Shown here in pieces: positions 39,522-52,274 of a stretch of DNA of 64,000 nt. Below the pieces are notes generated by a model. That model had not been told where the DNA came from, did not search any database, and was given only the letters and a program-made list of their open reading frames with translations. This DNA comes from Stratiolaelaps scimitus (Eukaryota > Arthropoda > Arachnida > Mesostigmata > Laelapidae), in the NCBI GenBank assembly GCA_019614645.1, contig JABWDB010000008.1, positions 5,580,001 through 5,644,000 of the forward strand, written 5' to 3'. The number at the start of each line of letters is the position of its first letter. Within the stretch, counting starts at the first letter, position 1. The translations under genes were made by a program, and so were the position numbers.

Positions 39522-42500
39522 ATCGGTGAGTATGTGTTAATTTAATATATTCGTCGTAACAGTATCACCACAGTAGCGACAACGACAGCAGAGCACCGCT
39601 CGGCCGGGCCCGGCCAGCGGCTAATTTTGCGGTGGTATTAGCGCGGGCACTTCTTTGGATCACACAAAGAGAGAAAAGTGGCTATACAACAAGTGTTGCT
39701 ATTAGTCGGCATCAAGACTCAACACGGTGGAGGGGGCTAAGATGATCGCCAAATGAAATAGTTCATAGATGCGTACCGACCAAGCTCATATTTTTCGCAA
39801 GAGAAGAAAAGAAATAAAAAAAACATGCAGGATCGAGAACGATGTCTCAACGATGGACGTATCAGCCAAAACTATTGATTTGTCCGACACGCTAACGCAT
39901 TCTCGTGTCTCCGGGTGCGGAAAGCATTCAAATCGTGAATGGCAATCACAAGTGGCGTGAATTATATCTCGTTCTGTCGGTATACATCTTATGTTAGCTT
40001 GACCGACTGGTTTGGATTTGCCGCAAAAATTGCATAACTTGAGCAGGGCGGTGCAGACTCCTCGTTGATGACAACGTGACGCAAGCAGCTCATGTTTGTG
40101 TCCATATGTTGGCACGTTAGATCGTTTGTACCATCGGCTCAACTAACTTCTGGTACTCATGATTGCACACACGGCACAATCCGAGTTCCTCTGCCAACGA
40201 TGTAGATTAGTGTCCACTGCAAGTGTTCGGTAGCGTCTGTTATGTTTTGCTGAGTCGCTCCCACTCCCCTCTGCCACCCCTCTGCCGTTCTTCATTGTCA
40301 TGAAGAACATGCGCCTTTCGTGTTTGTTAGCATTGATTCGAATGTATTGCAGAAAAACCACGTGTGAATTATTTCTAATCAAGTTTATGATTTGCGTTTC
40401 ATTTTGTTAGATATCTGGCGAAACTATAATCGTTCTATGCACGCACGGTGAATTCGAGAACAGAGTACCAGTAACGGATGTATATGTTTGTTGCGGTCGA
40501 TTGTCGCCCTATTGGATACAGGTAAATCGGACGTGGAACGACGACTAAACGATTTTCTGTCGTCGATTGAAGCGGATAGCCTTGATGCTGCTGCCGAAGA
40601 AGTTCGCAGTTTGCGAAAGAAGTGTGTCCGCTACGAGGAATATCTCGCTGAACTCAACGAAAAGTACCGGGAAGCTGTCCTTCGGAACCAACATCTAGAG
40701 GAGTCCCTGTCAGACTTGAAGGCCGAGATGGCTGTGAAGCTTGCCTCGGTGAAGGGTGACAGATCTAATCCTTCCGGTCCAGCCAACGACAAAAGCGAAG
40801 ATCTCAAGAGCCTCGCTAAGCAGAACGCTGCCCTGGAGCAGAAATGTACGTAGTGCAAATCGGTTTGAACGACAACCCAAAAAATGGGCCCGAATGTTTC
40901 TACGGTGTTCGTTATCGAGCTTAAGTGTATTCGGACGATACAAATGGGTGAATATAACTGAAGAGTGGAGCTTAATTCGGGAACCAGCTCCAACTCGGAA
41001 TATATATATATATATATATCGTCGCATGTGTCATATATCACTCGAGTCGTACCACATCTAATTTTCTGAGCTAATTTTTATTATACTCTGCAAGCAGATC
41101 TGTTGCAAATAAGCAGACCTTTGCTAATAAATTGAATTGAGTTCTGAATTCTTCTTATATTCAATCATACTCATCGGATCTTCTCACGAATTTCAGGCGA
41201 GTCGCTTGCCGAACTGAAGAACAAGATCGTCAAGTTGGAGATCGAGAAACGTGACCTGAAAGCTGAGAACACGCAATTCAAAGGCCGAGTATCATCGTTG
41301 CAACGGGACCGAAAACAGCTCAACGAACGGATCAGCGCACTCGAAAGTGACAGTACGCAAAAAATCAAAGAGTTGAAAGAGGCCCAAACCCGGCATTTGG
41401 AGATGCTGAGCAAACTGCGACGTAGCCACACCAAGACAGACGCGAGGTATAAGCACCTGCTCAAGGAGAGGACACAATGGCAGAGTTTGTTCCGGACGGC
41501 GAACGGCGAGCTAAGCAAGAGTACGGAGTCGCTCGCCTCGATAAGTTCGGCGGCGTCGACTAGCGTAAGCCGTGCGAGCTTCTTCAGGGACAGTTCAAAT
41601 CTCGAGGAGTACAACGTTCATCTCGAGAGCGAGCTGGTAGCGGTAAAGGAAAATCTCAAACTATCCGACAAGGAGCGGGACAGACTCGACAAGAAACTCA
41701 AGGCTCTCGCTGAGCAGGTGCTCCAGGATGAGAATCTCATCACGGAACTTGATCAGAATCGTACTGCACTGATGAAAGAGCGCGACGGGCTTCGGGAAAA
41801 GTGTCTTTCCCTTGAGGAGGATAGCATTGCTCTACAGAGAGACATCGAAGAACTGCGCGAGCAGTTGGACACCGCCCTCTTCGAGAACAATGAGATGTCG
41901 CTAAGGGAGGACGAAGCTCATTCATCGCTTGCACGAGACGTGTCTGGGCTAATACTCGACTCGACACAGAGTCTTCAGTTGTTCCAGAATCAAATGTTCA
42001 ACATCGAAACGATAACGGATTTCGTTGATAACGTTATGACCAAGCAGGAACGTCTCCTCATTAGCCGGCTGGACGCAATGGATGAGACGATCACGTCGTT
42101 GACCGCTCAGCACGAGCAGGCCAAGTCACAGCTTGTCGCGAAGACCGCGAAGGTGAAACAACAACAACAGACGATAGCGGAACTCACCCGAGAGGTAGAA
42201 GTTCTGAAGAACAACGCAGAGTCCTTGGCCAAGGATCTCGGGGCCGAGGTGCGCGATCGTAGCGCCACAGAGATGGCGAAAATGCAAGACGAGATCAGTG
42301 CGAAGGATGCCAAACTAAAGGATTATGAAAAAATGCAGAAAGTCCTAAAAAAGGCGTTGGTGGAAAATGAAGATCTCAAGGAAGACACGGAGCTGTTCAA
42401 GTCCAAGGTTGAAGCTACAGAATCACGAATCGTCGACTTGGAGGGCCAACTAAAGTGTGAGCAGCAATTAGTCACCGAAAGCAACGGTGAGTGGCAGTTT

Positions 42501-45500
42501 TATTTACGGATTACGGGAACATATTTCCGGTTGCCTCAATTCATCTCAAAGCTTCATTATGGCGTGTGGAACATGTCAATTCAGTTAAGTGTTTTCCTTG
42601 ATTTCTGATTCTTCCATGCACTGAGCAGTGTGTAATGGCGTCTTGTAACGCGTATCTACAATTTTCAGATAGTCACTGTTGTCTTAATCTATTGTTGCCT
42701 TCTTCTCTCTTGATATCAGGCAAGCTAAATCAGCGCCTTCGGCAGGCAGAACGCGAGAACGAACGATTGCAGGGTGAATTTACTATTTTCCAAGAGCAGA
42801 TTGCAGAACTGAGTCGAGCAAAGGACGCGCTTCAGGCAGCTGAAACTGATAGTGGGGCGCTAAGGCAGCGAATAGTCGCGCTGGAAGGAAGCCTCTCTGA
42901 AGCAACATCCGAAGCTGAATGTCTTCGGAATGAACTAAAGACTATCAGGGCCGAGCAGAAGGATCAGGCCGGAGCGCTTAAAGAAGCTTCAGTAAAAGCT
43001 GAGGGCCTAAAGATGACTCTTACAGAAAAAGCTCAGCAGATTGCCACACTTATCAAGGATCTAGAAGCTCAGCGACTCGAGAAGAGCGCCTTGGAGCGAG
43101 CGATCCTCGAGCTTCGAGAGCAAGGCGAAAAGCACCTTGGCGAGAAGGAACAGAAAATGGCCCAGCTAGCTAACGAGTTGAGGGCTGCTAACCACGACCT
43201 AGAGGATGTCCTCCGAGAGAAAGCCCAGAGAATAGATGCTTTAGAAAGGCAGTTATTAGAGTCGACGGCCTCTAAGCAACGAGAGGTGGACGAATTGGTG
43301 AACGCACGTGAAAACAACACAAAGCTGGAGAACGACGCTAAAGACATTTGCGTATCGTTCGTCGATGCTCTTGAGATGAAAATCGACCACAGCCTTACGC
43401 TATACGAGTTCATACCACAAATGACAGACGGAGCGTTGGAGCTAGTGTACTTTAAGGCAAAGCAACTTGACGATCTCGGCGTCGAGTTGGAGCGAACACA
43501 GAAAAAGGCTGAGCAAGAAGTGTCATTTGCAAACACCATGGATCAACTCAAGGAGCAGCTCTGTAGGGACGAGGAAAGCCTTAGGCGGTGAGAAAATATG
43601 GCATTTATCGCCGCTAGGTTTATACGGGAGTGCTCGAGCGTCGGAAAGTCATGGGGCGAGAGAGATTTCCATTGACACACTGTAATTGAATTCTAAGAAA
43701 GCATGCTATCCTTGCCGTAATCTGGCGCCACTTCAAGAAATATCCACTGTATATGTATCACCTGTTGTATAAATCGTTCTAATTTGCGTTCGGATTCCGG
43801 GCGAATACAACATATGGAAGCGTTCCATCGATTAAAATCACCCATACCCGAATAGAACAATAGCGTAACCATTCATGGAACTCTGTTTCATCAACGTAAA
43901 TTACCCGTGCAGCATATTAAAATGCAGGGATTATATTGTATTTCCAATGGATTATGAAGTTCCAATAATTATGAATTAAAGGGATGTTATTATATTAAAT
44001 GGATCGAATGAAAATTCCAGGTATGAAGAGGCTCTTGCGACGCAATCGGCCTCGATCGAACGGATGAAGGTGGAGAGGTCTGATCTCGAACGAAACATGG
44101 CAGAGCTGCGCGAGAACGACAGTCGGGAAATACAAAAGCTGCAAGAGCATGCACGACATCTTGAGGCGCAGCTCGGGGAATCTCTTGAGGCCGGTCAGAG
44201 AGTTCCACTATTGGAGAGGGCGTGTTTTGAAGCTGAGGCTCAACACAAGGTCAGCATCGCCGACAAGAACGAAACGATCAACGATCTCGAGAACCGGCTA
44301 GGGGACAAGATCATTGAGCTAGATGAGCTTAGCCAAAAAATCAAGGCGTTTACAGTTATGGAGGAACGACTGAATGCCATGACAGTGGAGGTGGGTCAGT
44401 GTCACATGAGGATTGAAGAACTCCAGAAGGACATTGAAGATAGAGAGCAGAAGCTTATAGGAAAAAATCAAGTTATCCACGAGCTGGAAAATGAACTTAG
44501 TGAGAAGATTGCTACGTTCGATGAGATGGAGAAAGTTTTCTCCCTTAAAGGCGAAGAATATAAGAAAGTCCGCGAAATGCTTGTTACGAGCGAAGAGAAC
44601 ATCAAACAGCTCAGCGGCCAGTTGTCTCTAACGGACTCGAGCCTGAAAGAGCTTTCCTGTAAACTCATGCCTAACGTAACTCGGGATTCCGCTGAGATGT
44701 GGATAGCTCTTTCTCAACGAGTGGACGAACTCTTCAAAGAACTGCGTGACTCTCATGAAAAGGCGAGATCATTGGAGAGGCAGCTTGAAAGCAATGCAAC
44801 CGAACGAAATTCAGCAATGGAGCAGATTACGGACTTACAACAAGTTCTTGAGACGCGTCAGGCTAAACTAGATGATGCAACACAATCTGTAGAGAACTTC
44901 AAGGCTCAAACTGACAGACTCACGAGCGAACTCATGATGGAGCAAGCTGCGCACGCAAGCGCGCTCAAGGATCTTCAGGGATTGAAGGCAGATACTGAGC
45001 GGATGGCCCGTAATATCGATGACAAGCACAATGAACTGGCTAAGAACGCGACCGACATAATAAACCTTCAAAATCTGCTCGCGGAGTCTGAAAGCGTAAT
45101 CCGCGGTCTCTCCGAGCAACACAACGAAAAGGTTACCAATTTAATGGACCGTGTACAGAGTATGAACCTTGAACGAGAGGCGCTGCAGGGACGCCTCGAC
45201 AAGGAGATAGAGGAGAAGGCTGCTAACGCACAGACTGACTCGGCTGTTCAGGCTGAATTAAAGGAAGAAATTGCTCGGTTTGCTATCGAGAAGGAGAATT
45301 TGCTAAAAGAGAAGCTGTCCTGCGAAGGACTTCTGGCCCAAATGGAGGAACGTGCAGTGAAGGCCGAGTCAGACTATGCTCATAAGTGTCAGGAGCTCGA
45401 GGAACTGACGAAAGTTCTTGCCGGAAAACAGACCGATATGGCACGATTCGAAGAGAAGCTCCACGCGCTTAAGGACAAGTATGGCGATAGGGTACAGTCA

Positions 45501-48500
45501 CTCCAGAAGACTGTATCGACTCTGCAAAACGAGAAGGCGGAAATGACCAAACAGATTGGCGATAGCCAGCAAGAACTGAAGGCCGTAGCGACCGCCAAAG
45601 AGGAACTCGAGACGAGCTTGCAAAACAAATGCGAATCACTCGAGGTTCTCAGAAGCGAGATGGATCTTCTCGAAGGGAAGTTGCAGGAGACGTGCTCACA
45701 GTACGAGGAATGCCAAAGGCAGCTGGACGATCGCGAAGCCGAAATAGCTCGCCTTGTCGACGATGTCGGCAATGCAAAGATGGCTCTTTCTGAACGGAGC
45801 GAAGACGTCAACTCGTATCATGACCACATCAAGGCACTAGCAGAGGAGAAGATCCGTCTCGAGGCGGAAGCCGGCGGCCTGAAGCGTAAGATTGATGAAA
45901 ACAGTGAAGAGTACCAGAACGAAGCCCTGGAAATGCAACAAGAACTCTCCATTATGACGGAGCGCTATAATATCAAGTGCCACGAGTGTGAAAGTTTGTC
46001 GAAGGATGTTGCGACCAAGGCAGCGGACGTGGATGTCTTCACTGCGAAACTCCTCTCCATGGAATCCGACCTATCGAAGGCCACCAGCAGAATCGAGGAT
46101 CTAGAAAAGACGTTGGCGCTGGAGAAACGGAACTTTGGCAAGCAGTTGTCAGAAGAGACCAGCCGGAGAGATCTTGCTTTTACGACTACCAAGCAGCTCG
46201 AAGAGCAGGTTGGTCTTACGAAGGCCGAGTCGGTCAAACTTAAGCAAGAGCTCAACGATGTGAAATCTCGACTGGAGGCAACTCTAAAACAGAAAGATGA
46301 GGTTGATTCTAAGTTGAAAGCTGCGGAATGGAAGGCCAATGACCTAAGTGACAAGCTGAAAGAAGTTAAGGATCTCGGGGAACTGAAGTCAAAAGAACTG
46401 GTTTCCTTGACAGACCGGTCAGCTTCATATCAAGCACAGCTACAGATGGAACTCGACAGTGTCCGGGGCCTACTCGCTGATTCGGAAACAAACTCCCGGG
46501 CTGCAAAGGCCAAGTACGAAGAGCAGCTGCGCTCTCTACGTGATGAACTTACTAGCCGAACTGACAGTGAAGAATCACTTCAACGCTCTCTACATAGCGA
46601 GGTTGAGAAGATGAAAGACTCGATGGCGTCCCAGGAACGCATGATGTCACGGAGGTTTGAGGAAAGCGCTAGCTCATTGGAGAATGTTCGCGATGAGCTC
46701 TGCTCGGAAAAAAAAATGAGCGATTGTCTTCGTACGGAGAAGGCAGCACTCGAGGAAGAGCTGATGAAGGTTCAGGGTTCTCTGAAGGAGGCACACGACA
46801 AACTCGCCCAGGCTGAGCATATCATTCAAGATCTGGAAGCCGCCAAAGCAAGTATGGAGGGTCAACTTGAAGAAAGCCTGTGCGCAATCTCGACGGCAAC
46901 GATCGGCCAAGAGACGCTCCGCGATGAGCTGGAAGATTCGCGTCGCAGTGGCGCGTTCCTTAGCGAGCAACTAGCAAAGCTACGGGATGAGGCAGCTGCA
47001 ATGCAACAATCGATTGACACACTGTCTAACGAGAAGGCGACACTTGAGCACAAGTACGCACAACTGCACGAGCGCGACGTGAAGTACAAGCAAAGCGTTC
47101 GCGAGTTCCAGGATCGCTTAGGCACTCTGAAACGGGCAGATCTCGAGCGAGTCGAACAACTAGAGGCAGCTAACAGGGAGGTGAACGTCCTCAACGAGTA
47201 CCGCCGCATACTCGAACAGGTTCAGGAGACGCTCGGTCTCGAGACGCCCGAGAAAATCATTCCCGTGCTGCGGCAGCACAAGTCCACCATCGCGCAACTG
47301 GCTTCGGGAGTGCTGATGATCCGGAGGGAGCTTCGCGGCCAACAGCAGGAGCTGAGCGTCCTGCGTGAGCTGGTCGCTTCTCAGAGGGCCGAGCTCTCCG
47401 TCTTCGTCACCAACGCCGATCGCCAGCTACGACAAGTCGCCGCGGCAGCACCGACGTCGGGCTCGCCGACACACGAGCGACTGGCGCGGCAGCAACAGCT
47501 AGACTTCCAGAGGACAAACCGAAACCTCGTTGACCGCTGCATTGAAGTGTTGCGCCAGCACAACATCCGCTCATTGGCGAAAGGGAGACCACTGACCACG
47601 TCATCTGCGACACAGTATACGGCGATGACCCCAGCAGTAGCTACGGCGTCGGCGGCGGCGGCGGCATCTGGTGAGGGCGGCGCTGACGGTGGGGCTCGGT
47701 CAGCGATGCACGACACGTTCACACTTCCACCTGACGATTTCGACATGCACTTCCAGACCTTCAACGGTCCCACAGCCGAGTTTGTGGCCGAACAGCAGGC
47801 ATCGTCGGCAGCTCGATTGAAGCTGATGAAGTTCGCTGCGGCCATAGACGACGACGACACTGCACCGCATCACGTCAATGTGACAAATGCTAGCAACAAC
47901 CGCACACCGGGCGGTCACGCCCTAGGTCAACAACCAGAACAGCAGCAGCAGCAAAATGGACTTGCAAATGGTAAGCAGTGCGTGAAGCGCCTGCAGCAGC
48001 AGAGGCGGTTGCTTTACAGACATTTACCGAATATAAGAATAAGCTGTGAACGAAAGCTGTCTGGTGTTAGGGCGATCGCGCCGCACACCGGATGCACCTG
48101 CATGTATTTCTGCCATTACTATGCTTGTTGCTGGCGGAACGCGTCATTTCGTGGTTGTTAGTGGTCGTTGTAGAACTGCTCGATACGATCTCTGTATCGA
48201 TCCGAAGCACAACATGTTGTACGCACGCGTCTATAGTTTCTGATCTTGTCCATGACATATCAATAATGTGGGTTGCCGATCCTTCCTTTTGACATACCAT
48301 CAAATCTGCAAAGGTTTGTAGCAGACGGAAGCTGTTTTCTAGGAAATCGCGCAAATGGCTTGAACATTAGCAGCGTTTCGCATGATGTTCATGTGCACCG
48401 CTTGCCACCGTTGCATTTTGCGTCACAACTGATTGCACACTCCACTGTATATACTATTAACTCAATATTATGTAGCGTTGGACAGAGGTATTTTCGTCAT

Positions 48501-51500
48501 ATGCTGCTCAAGACGTTAATCCCTTCTGTTGCCATCCAGGCCCACGATGGGGGTCTCTCCCCGTCGTGTCTGAAACGGACCTGTGTAATTTATCTGTGAA
48601 AACTGATTACATACTTCCTTCTCTCTGTCCACACAACATTGGCCTCGCCGTTCTTGGACAGTCCTGAATAAGGCTTTCGCCCACTTTGCTTCTTCTTCCT
48701 TAAGGCAATCGGCCTGGACGACTGCAAAATGCAAATAGCTGAAAGATGTGAGTGCTTGTTTCAGGTGACAACCCCTCAGGGACGAGCCTCTCGAGCTTGG
48801 TTCGTATTGACCCATTCGAAACGATTAAGCAGCAAAAGATTCTAATACACGAGTTGATGGCCAAGCTGGAGAGGACAAAGAAGGTACTCGACGGCGAGAT
48901 GACTCGCCGCAAGGAGCTCGACGAACGCTTTCGACAATGGTCAAGCAACAAGCGTTTACACAACGCCCAAGTGTCCTTTAATATTGCTCAGGTGAGAGAT
49001 AGGTGAAATTGCGACGCGCAACAAAAACATCGATATGACGATTGCATGCTCACGTAAACATTCGAAACAGAGCAAACAGTTCGAATAGCCACGCGCTCCA
49101 TCTGTGCCAGTAGGTTCCGGCCGATGGGAACATCCATCGGAGCATCCCTATAGACATTCGCCGACTTCGAGTAAAGGCGAGCCGCTGCTGCTGCTACTGC
49201 GCGCATGATCTGGAGCAATACGTCTGCCAGGCTGGTTGTTGATAAATGTAGCCGACAAGTTATGAAACGTCCCTGGATCACCACTTGTTACTATTCCTCT
49301 CTATCTCTGATCTGATATTCCCCCAGCGATGGTGTTTGTTTTACCTGTTTCCTGACATGCTTATGGAATGGCTACTCTTCCTTCTCCTCTGCAATAGCTT
49401 TTGTCGCCTCGGAAGGACGACAAATCTTCTGCAGTGTCCATCTGTTCGCTGCCGAGACGTTGTTGCACAGACGGTGAATGCAACCGTAATACTTGCCCGA
49501 CTAGAAATGCTTACGTGGACACGGACAAGAAGGGAAGAGCATACTGAGTAGTTTGACGGCGACAAAGCGTCGGCCACATGAACACGGCCATCTGACGCGA
49601 CGTATTGACGTTGAGGCTATATACAATCGTTCAAAAGGAAGATTTCCCTACCGATTTTTTCATAGCACCCCGATGTCACCCCGATGTACGCATATCTGTT
49701 CGTAATTCGTTGATACCGAGACCTTTTTTGTGTTTTATTTTCTTCTCTCTTTTTTCTTTCGGTTTTTGCGTCTGCTGTGATTTCGCTGCGCTGACTTCAC
49801 TCTCTGGGTCGCGTCGATCCAACACTGATGATGTGACAACAGAGGCACCCCGACTCGTCGAAGTAGTTCGGGGACAGTATTCCTTCAATCGATACCGTCG
49901 ATACCCGTCGAGCCACTAGACAGAACTCCCGCTCTCGGGGTGCATACGCGCAATGCAGATTGATTAACTGACTTGCGTTAGTTAATAACGGCACTACAAT
50001 ATGCCGACATGCTAGATGCCGGTATCCTAGTCATCAATCAGCCGAGCTAATTAACCAGACAGCTGTGATACTCAGGTGGTTCACGATAATTTTCCGTACA
50101 GTTCCCCAGTTTAGAGGTGAGTACCTCGGACAAGAAGTGCACACGTCAAGCTGAGTAACGCATAGAAAATGATATTACGCTAGCTTTATTAAAGGCATCT
50201 CTGGCGCTTCAGCAAGTACCTAGGAATTTTCTGTTATGGCGGATGGTGGAGGTGGTGAGTTTTTTGGGGTAGCTTCTGTCCGGTCCGTTAGTGCAGCGCA
50301 AGTGTTTCAGAAGGATGCTGTTTCGTGTATTGCACCGCTTGTATCTCGGCCGTCTCGGCCGTGTATCGTTTGTAGCCGTTACTCACGCAGCGGCAATTGA
50401 TTCTCTTTTCCAAACCAAATCTCTTCGCTGTTCCCGACTGCCGGAGCACCTCCTTACTCCAGACCGAGGGAACTTTTTGTGTTGTATCTATAATATGGCT
50501 CCTACCTCGTCTTTCGCAACTAAAAACATGTGCACTAACCTGCTAATTGAACGAACTGTTAATTCGACGGCACGCTTGTGGCATGCCTGCTCACCCTTGC
50601 GTGATGATTAATTGATTGACTAATGATTACGCATGATTCATATACATATATATATATATATTTGCTATAATGTCAAACTTACAACTCACGTGTTGTCCTA
50701 CCGCAATCCATTTTCTTTTCTCGGGCAACTGACTTCCACAGCTGAGACGGCAGCACCAACTATTTCAACCAAACAACTATATTTCTAACGAGAAACACAT
50801 TTATTCTCTTCTTTCTAACGAATTCAGCAGTTGCCCGTTATGCATACCTAATTAAATCTATTGCTAATATTTCCCCTCTATATCTAAATGTGTTTTGCCT
50901 CGATTCCCTTTCGTTCGTTCTCTTATCCATGAAACGCCAGGTGAATAACGGTCCCGGTTCGGCTCAGCGCGAGGACAACTTCGACTATGCACCCCTGCTG
51001 AACTCCCAATCCGCTCTGATTCCGGAGACGTCCCTCCACGTGACGCGCCAGTTTCCCAGTTACGTGGACAATTTTATTCGATGGCTAATCACAACAGCAC
51101 CGGCGAGGTAATCATAGCGCCGAGGAGTTGATCTGTCGGCGACAGTGGGGGACAGTTTAATGTCATATAGCACTAGTAGTTATAGCGACGGGCACGGACT
51201 GTGTTATTTTTTGCCGTAGAGTCGAGTGAGAATACACTGCGTTCATCATATCGTGATATCGTGAAACGGGGGAAAAAAGATCTGAGTTGCTTCCATTTAC
51301 ACGCGGCCCCAACGACCTACAATAGCTCAACATGCAACGGGCGTCACAATATGCCAGTCACACGTTAACCTGCTGCTCAATTAGACTATCATTGTTGGAC
51401 TGCTAATAGTCGAACCATTTAGTTGTCCACTAATTAATTGGATCTGGAAATGTTCAGTGGCCCCGTGTCCTCGTCTGATTATAGCGTGTTTTATTTTTCT

Positions 51501-51890
51501 ATCAATATATCGAAATGCTGAATCTGCGAATCCTAGCTAACCCAATTTTGTCCACATCCCCACCGTTGGCGTAGATTCGAGCTTCATTCTGATTCCTCTC
51601 AACGGCAACAGCTACAAAAATGCCCCTCGACAAATGACGATGAATCAGTGGCGGGCGATTCTAATCAACGTCGCGTGTATATTGGTGTCGATTCTTCTAC
51701 CGCGACTTCGACAGCGGCGGCTGGTGCTGCTGCTGTTGTGACTTCTCAATTCGACGAATCGCCGTCGGCATCTCGCTCTTTCTCGGGACAATTCATAACG
51801 CCTGCTGTAATACCAGCCGACTATTGGTGTGCACAGCTTCAGATTCCTTTGATCATGATCCGAGTTTCCGACTGCCGATTTTACGCGTAG
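35810..51890 (+). CDS. Very large coiled-coil protein, family not assigned
   Basis: Exons: 35810-35870, 36336-36671, 40522-40845, 41197-42486, 42720-43587, 44021-47970, 48765-48991, 50941-51107, 51575-51890. Every junction is GT-AG and in frame. From ATG 35813 this gives 7536 nt, 2511 residues plus TAG. The first 19 codons are basic and Pro-containing, followed by a Ser/Gly/Ala-rich linker, then nearly continuous heptad-like coiled coil from about residue 65 to 2130, rich in Glu, Lys, Leu, Gln and Ala. The tail is low in coiled coil, with Ala, His and Gln runs (QPEQQQQQNG), then a short helix (FETIKQQKILIHELMAKLER). I see no CAP-Gly, motor, GRIP or PACT domain. The architecture resembles centrosomal, Golgi or microtubule-linked scaffolds (NuMA, CLIP, Cnn, golgin types), but no diagnostic motif decides. 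ATG 35813 could be internal if an upstream exon encodes more N-terminus. The final exon is less certain than the rest. Confidence 0.85.
35876..35915 (+). repeat. (CT)n tract just inside intron 1
   Basis: Pyrimidine dinucleotide run starting five bases after the GT of the GTAAGT donor of the first coding exon of the coiled-coil gene. It reads as GA repeats on the other strand. Confidence 0.9.
36672..40521 (+). other. Intron 2 of the coiled-coil gene, with GC-rich patch
   Basis: A 3.85-kb intron between phase-1 exons. No coding exon seen inside. It contains a GC- and triplet-rich patch at about 38690-39370 unlike the surrounding AT-rich sequence, then two TA arrays near 39414-39442 and 39479-39516. 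The patch could be an internal promoter. Confidence 0.6.
39414..39516. repeat. Paired (TA)n arrays
   Basis: Two TA arrays, about 39414-39442 and 39479-39516, separated by 36 bases that include a CAG-type stretch. Both sit immediately downstream of the GC-rich patch in intron 2 of the coiled-coil gene. Confidence 0.85.
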
Positions 51891-52027
51891 ATGCCTCCCG
51901 AGTTAACGATGTGTAACTGAATTGCTGTGTTTAATGAGATTAGGGTATTTGTTAACCGTTCCGTGTGCTTCGGTGGCAAGGTGACACAGAGAACTGGTTA
52001 CAGCGGTACGACGACTGGTGGCGTGAC

Positions 52028-52084
52028 TATTTTATACATGATCAAAGACTCGTGTATAAAATAAGTCGCCCAAAGGGCGTTTTT
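52028..52084 (+). other. Two adjacent hairpins in the 3' UTR
   Basis: The first stem pairs 52028-52041 with 52050-52063: 14 base pairs, one of them G-U, and an 8-nt loop TCAAAGAC. Three bases later CGCCC pairs with GGGCG (52067-52071 with 52075-52079), loop AAA, followed by five T. Both lie between the proposed stop codon and AATAAA of the coiled-coil gene. Confidence 0.75.
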
Positions 52085-52134
52085 ATGTAGTCGAATTTTT
52101 TTGTTTAAATTAAGCACTTCGGAGCCGACACTGA

Positions 52135-52140
52135 AATAAA
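52135..52140 (+). terminator. Poly(A) signal AATAAA
   Basis: Canonical AATAAA 245 bases after the TAG at 51888-51890. It is the first one downstream of the coiled-coil gene and supports 51575-51890 as a terminal exon. Confidence 0.55.
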
Positions 52141-52237
52141 TTTGCAACCGACCACTTTCTCATTCGCTAGTAATTATGCTGCGAAACATGCTAATCTATG
52201 TACTTAAGTATCGAACTCGTTCTTGTCATGATTTCAG

Positions 52238-52274
52238 GTCGGACGAGCAGGCGTCGAGGACGAAGCCGATATAA
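52238..52274 (+). other. Candidate alternative last exon of the coiled-coil gene
   Basis: A good acceptor (TGATTTCAG) opens at 52238. Joined in phase 2 to the donor at 51107 it adds a serine-containing 11-residue end (SDEQASRTKPI) and stops at TAA 52272-52274. Read from phase 0 the same exon stays open to TAA at 52339-52341. It lies beyond the AATAAA at 52135, so it would be used only by a longer transcript. Confidence 0.35.

Noticed and set aside
43990..48354. Long - strand frames antisense to the coiled-coil exons
   Set aside because: Ser/Leu-rich complements of Glu/Lys/Leu heptads; the + strand frame is continuous across all splice junctions.
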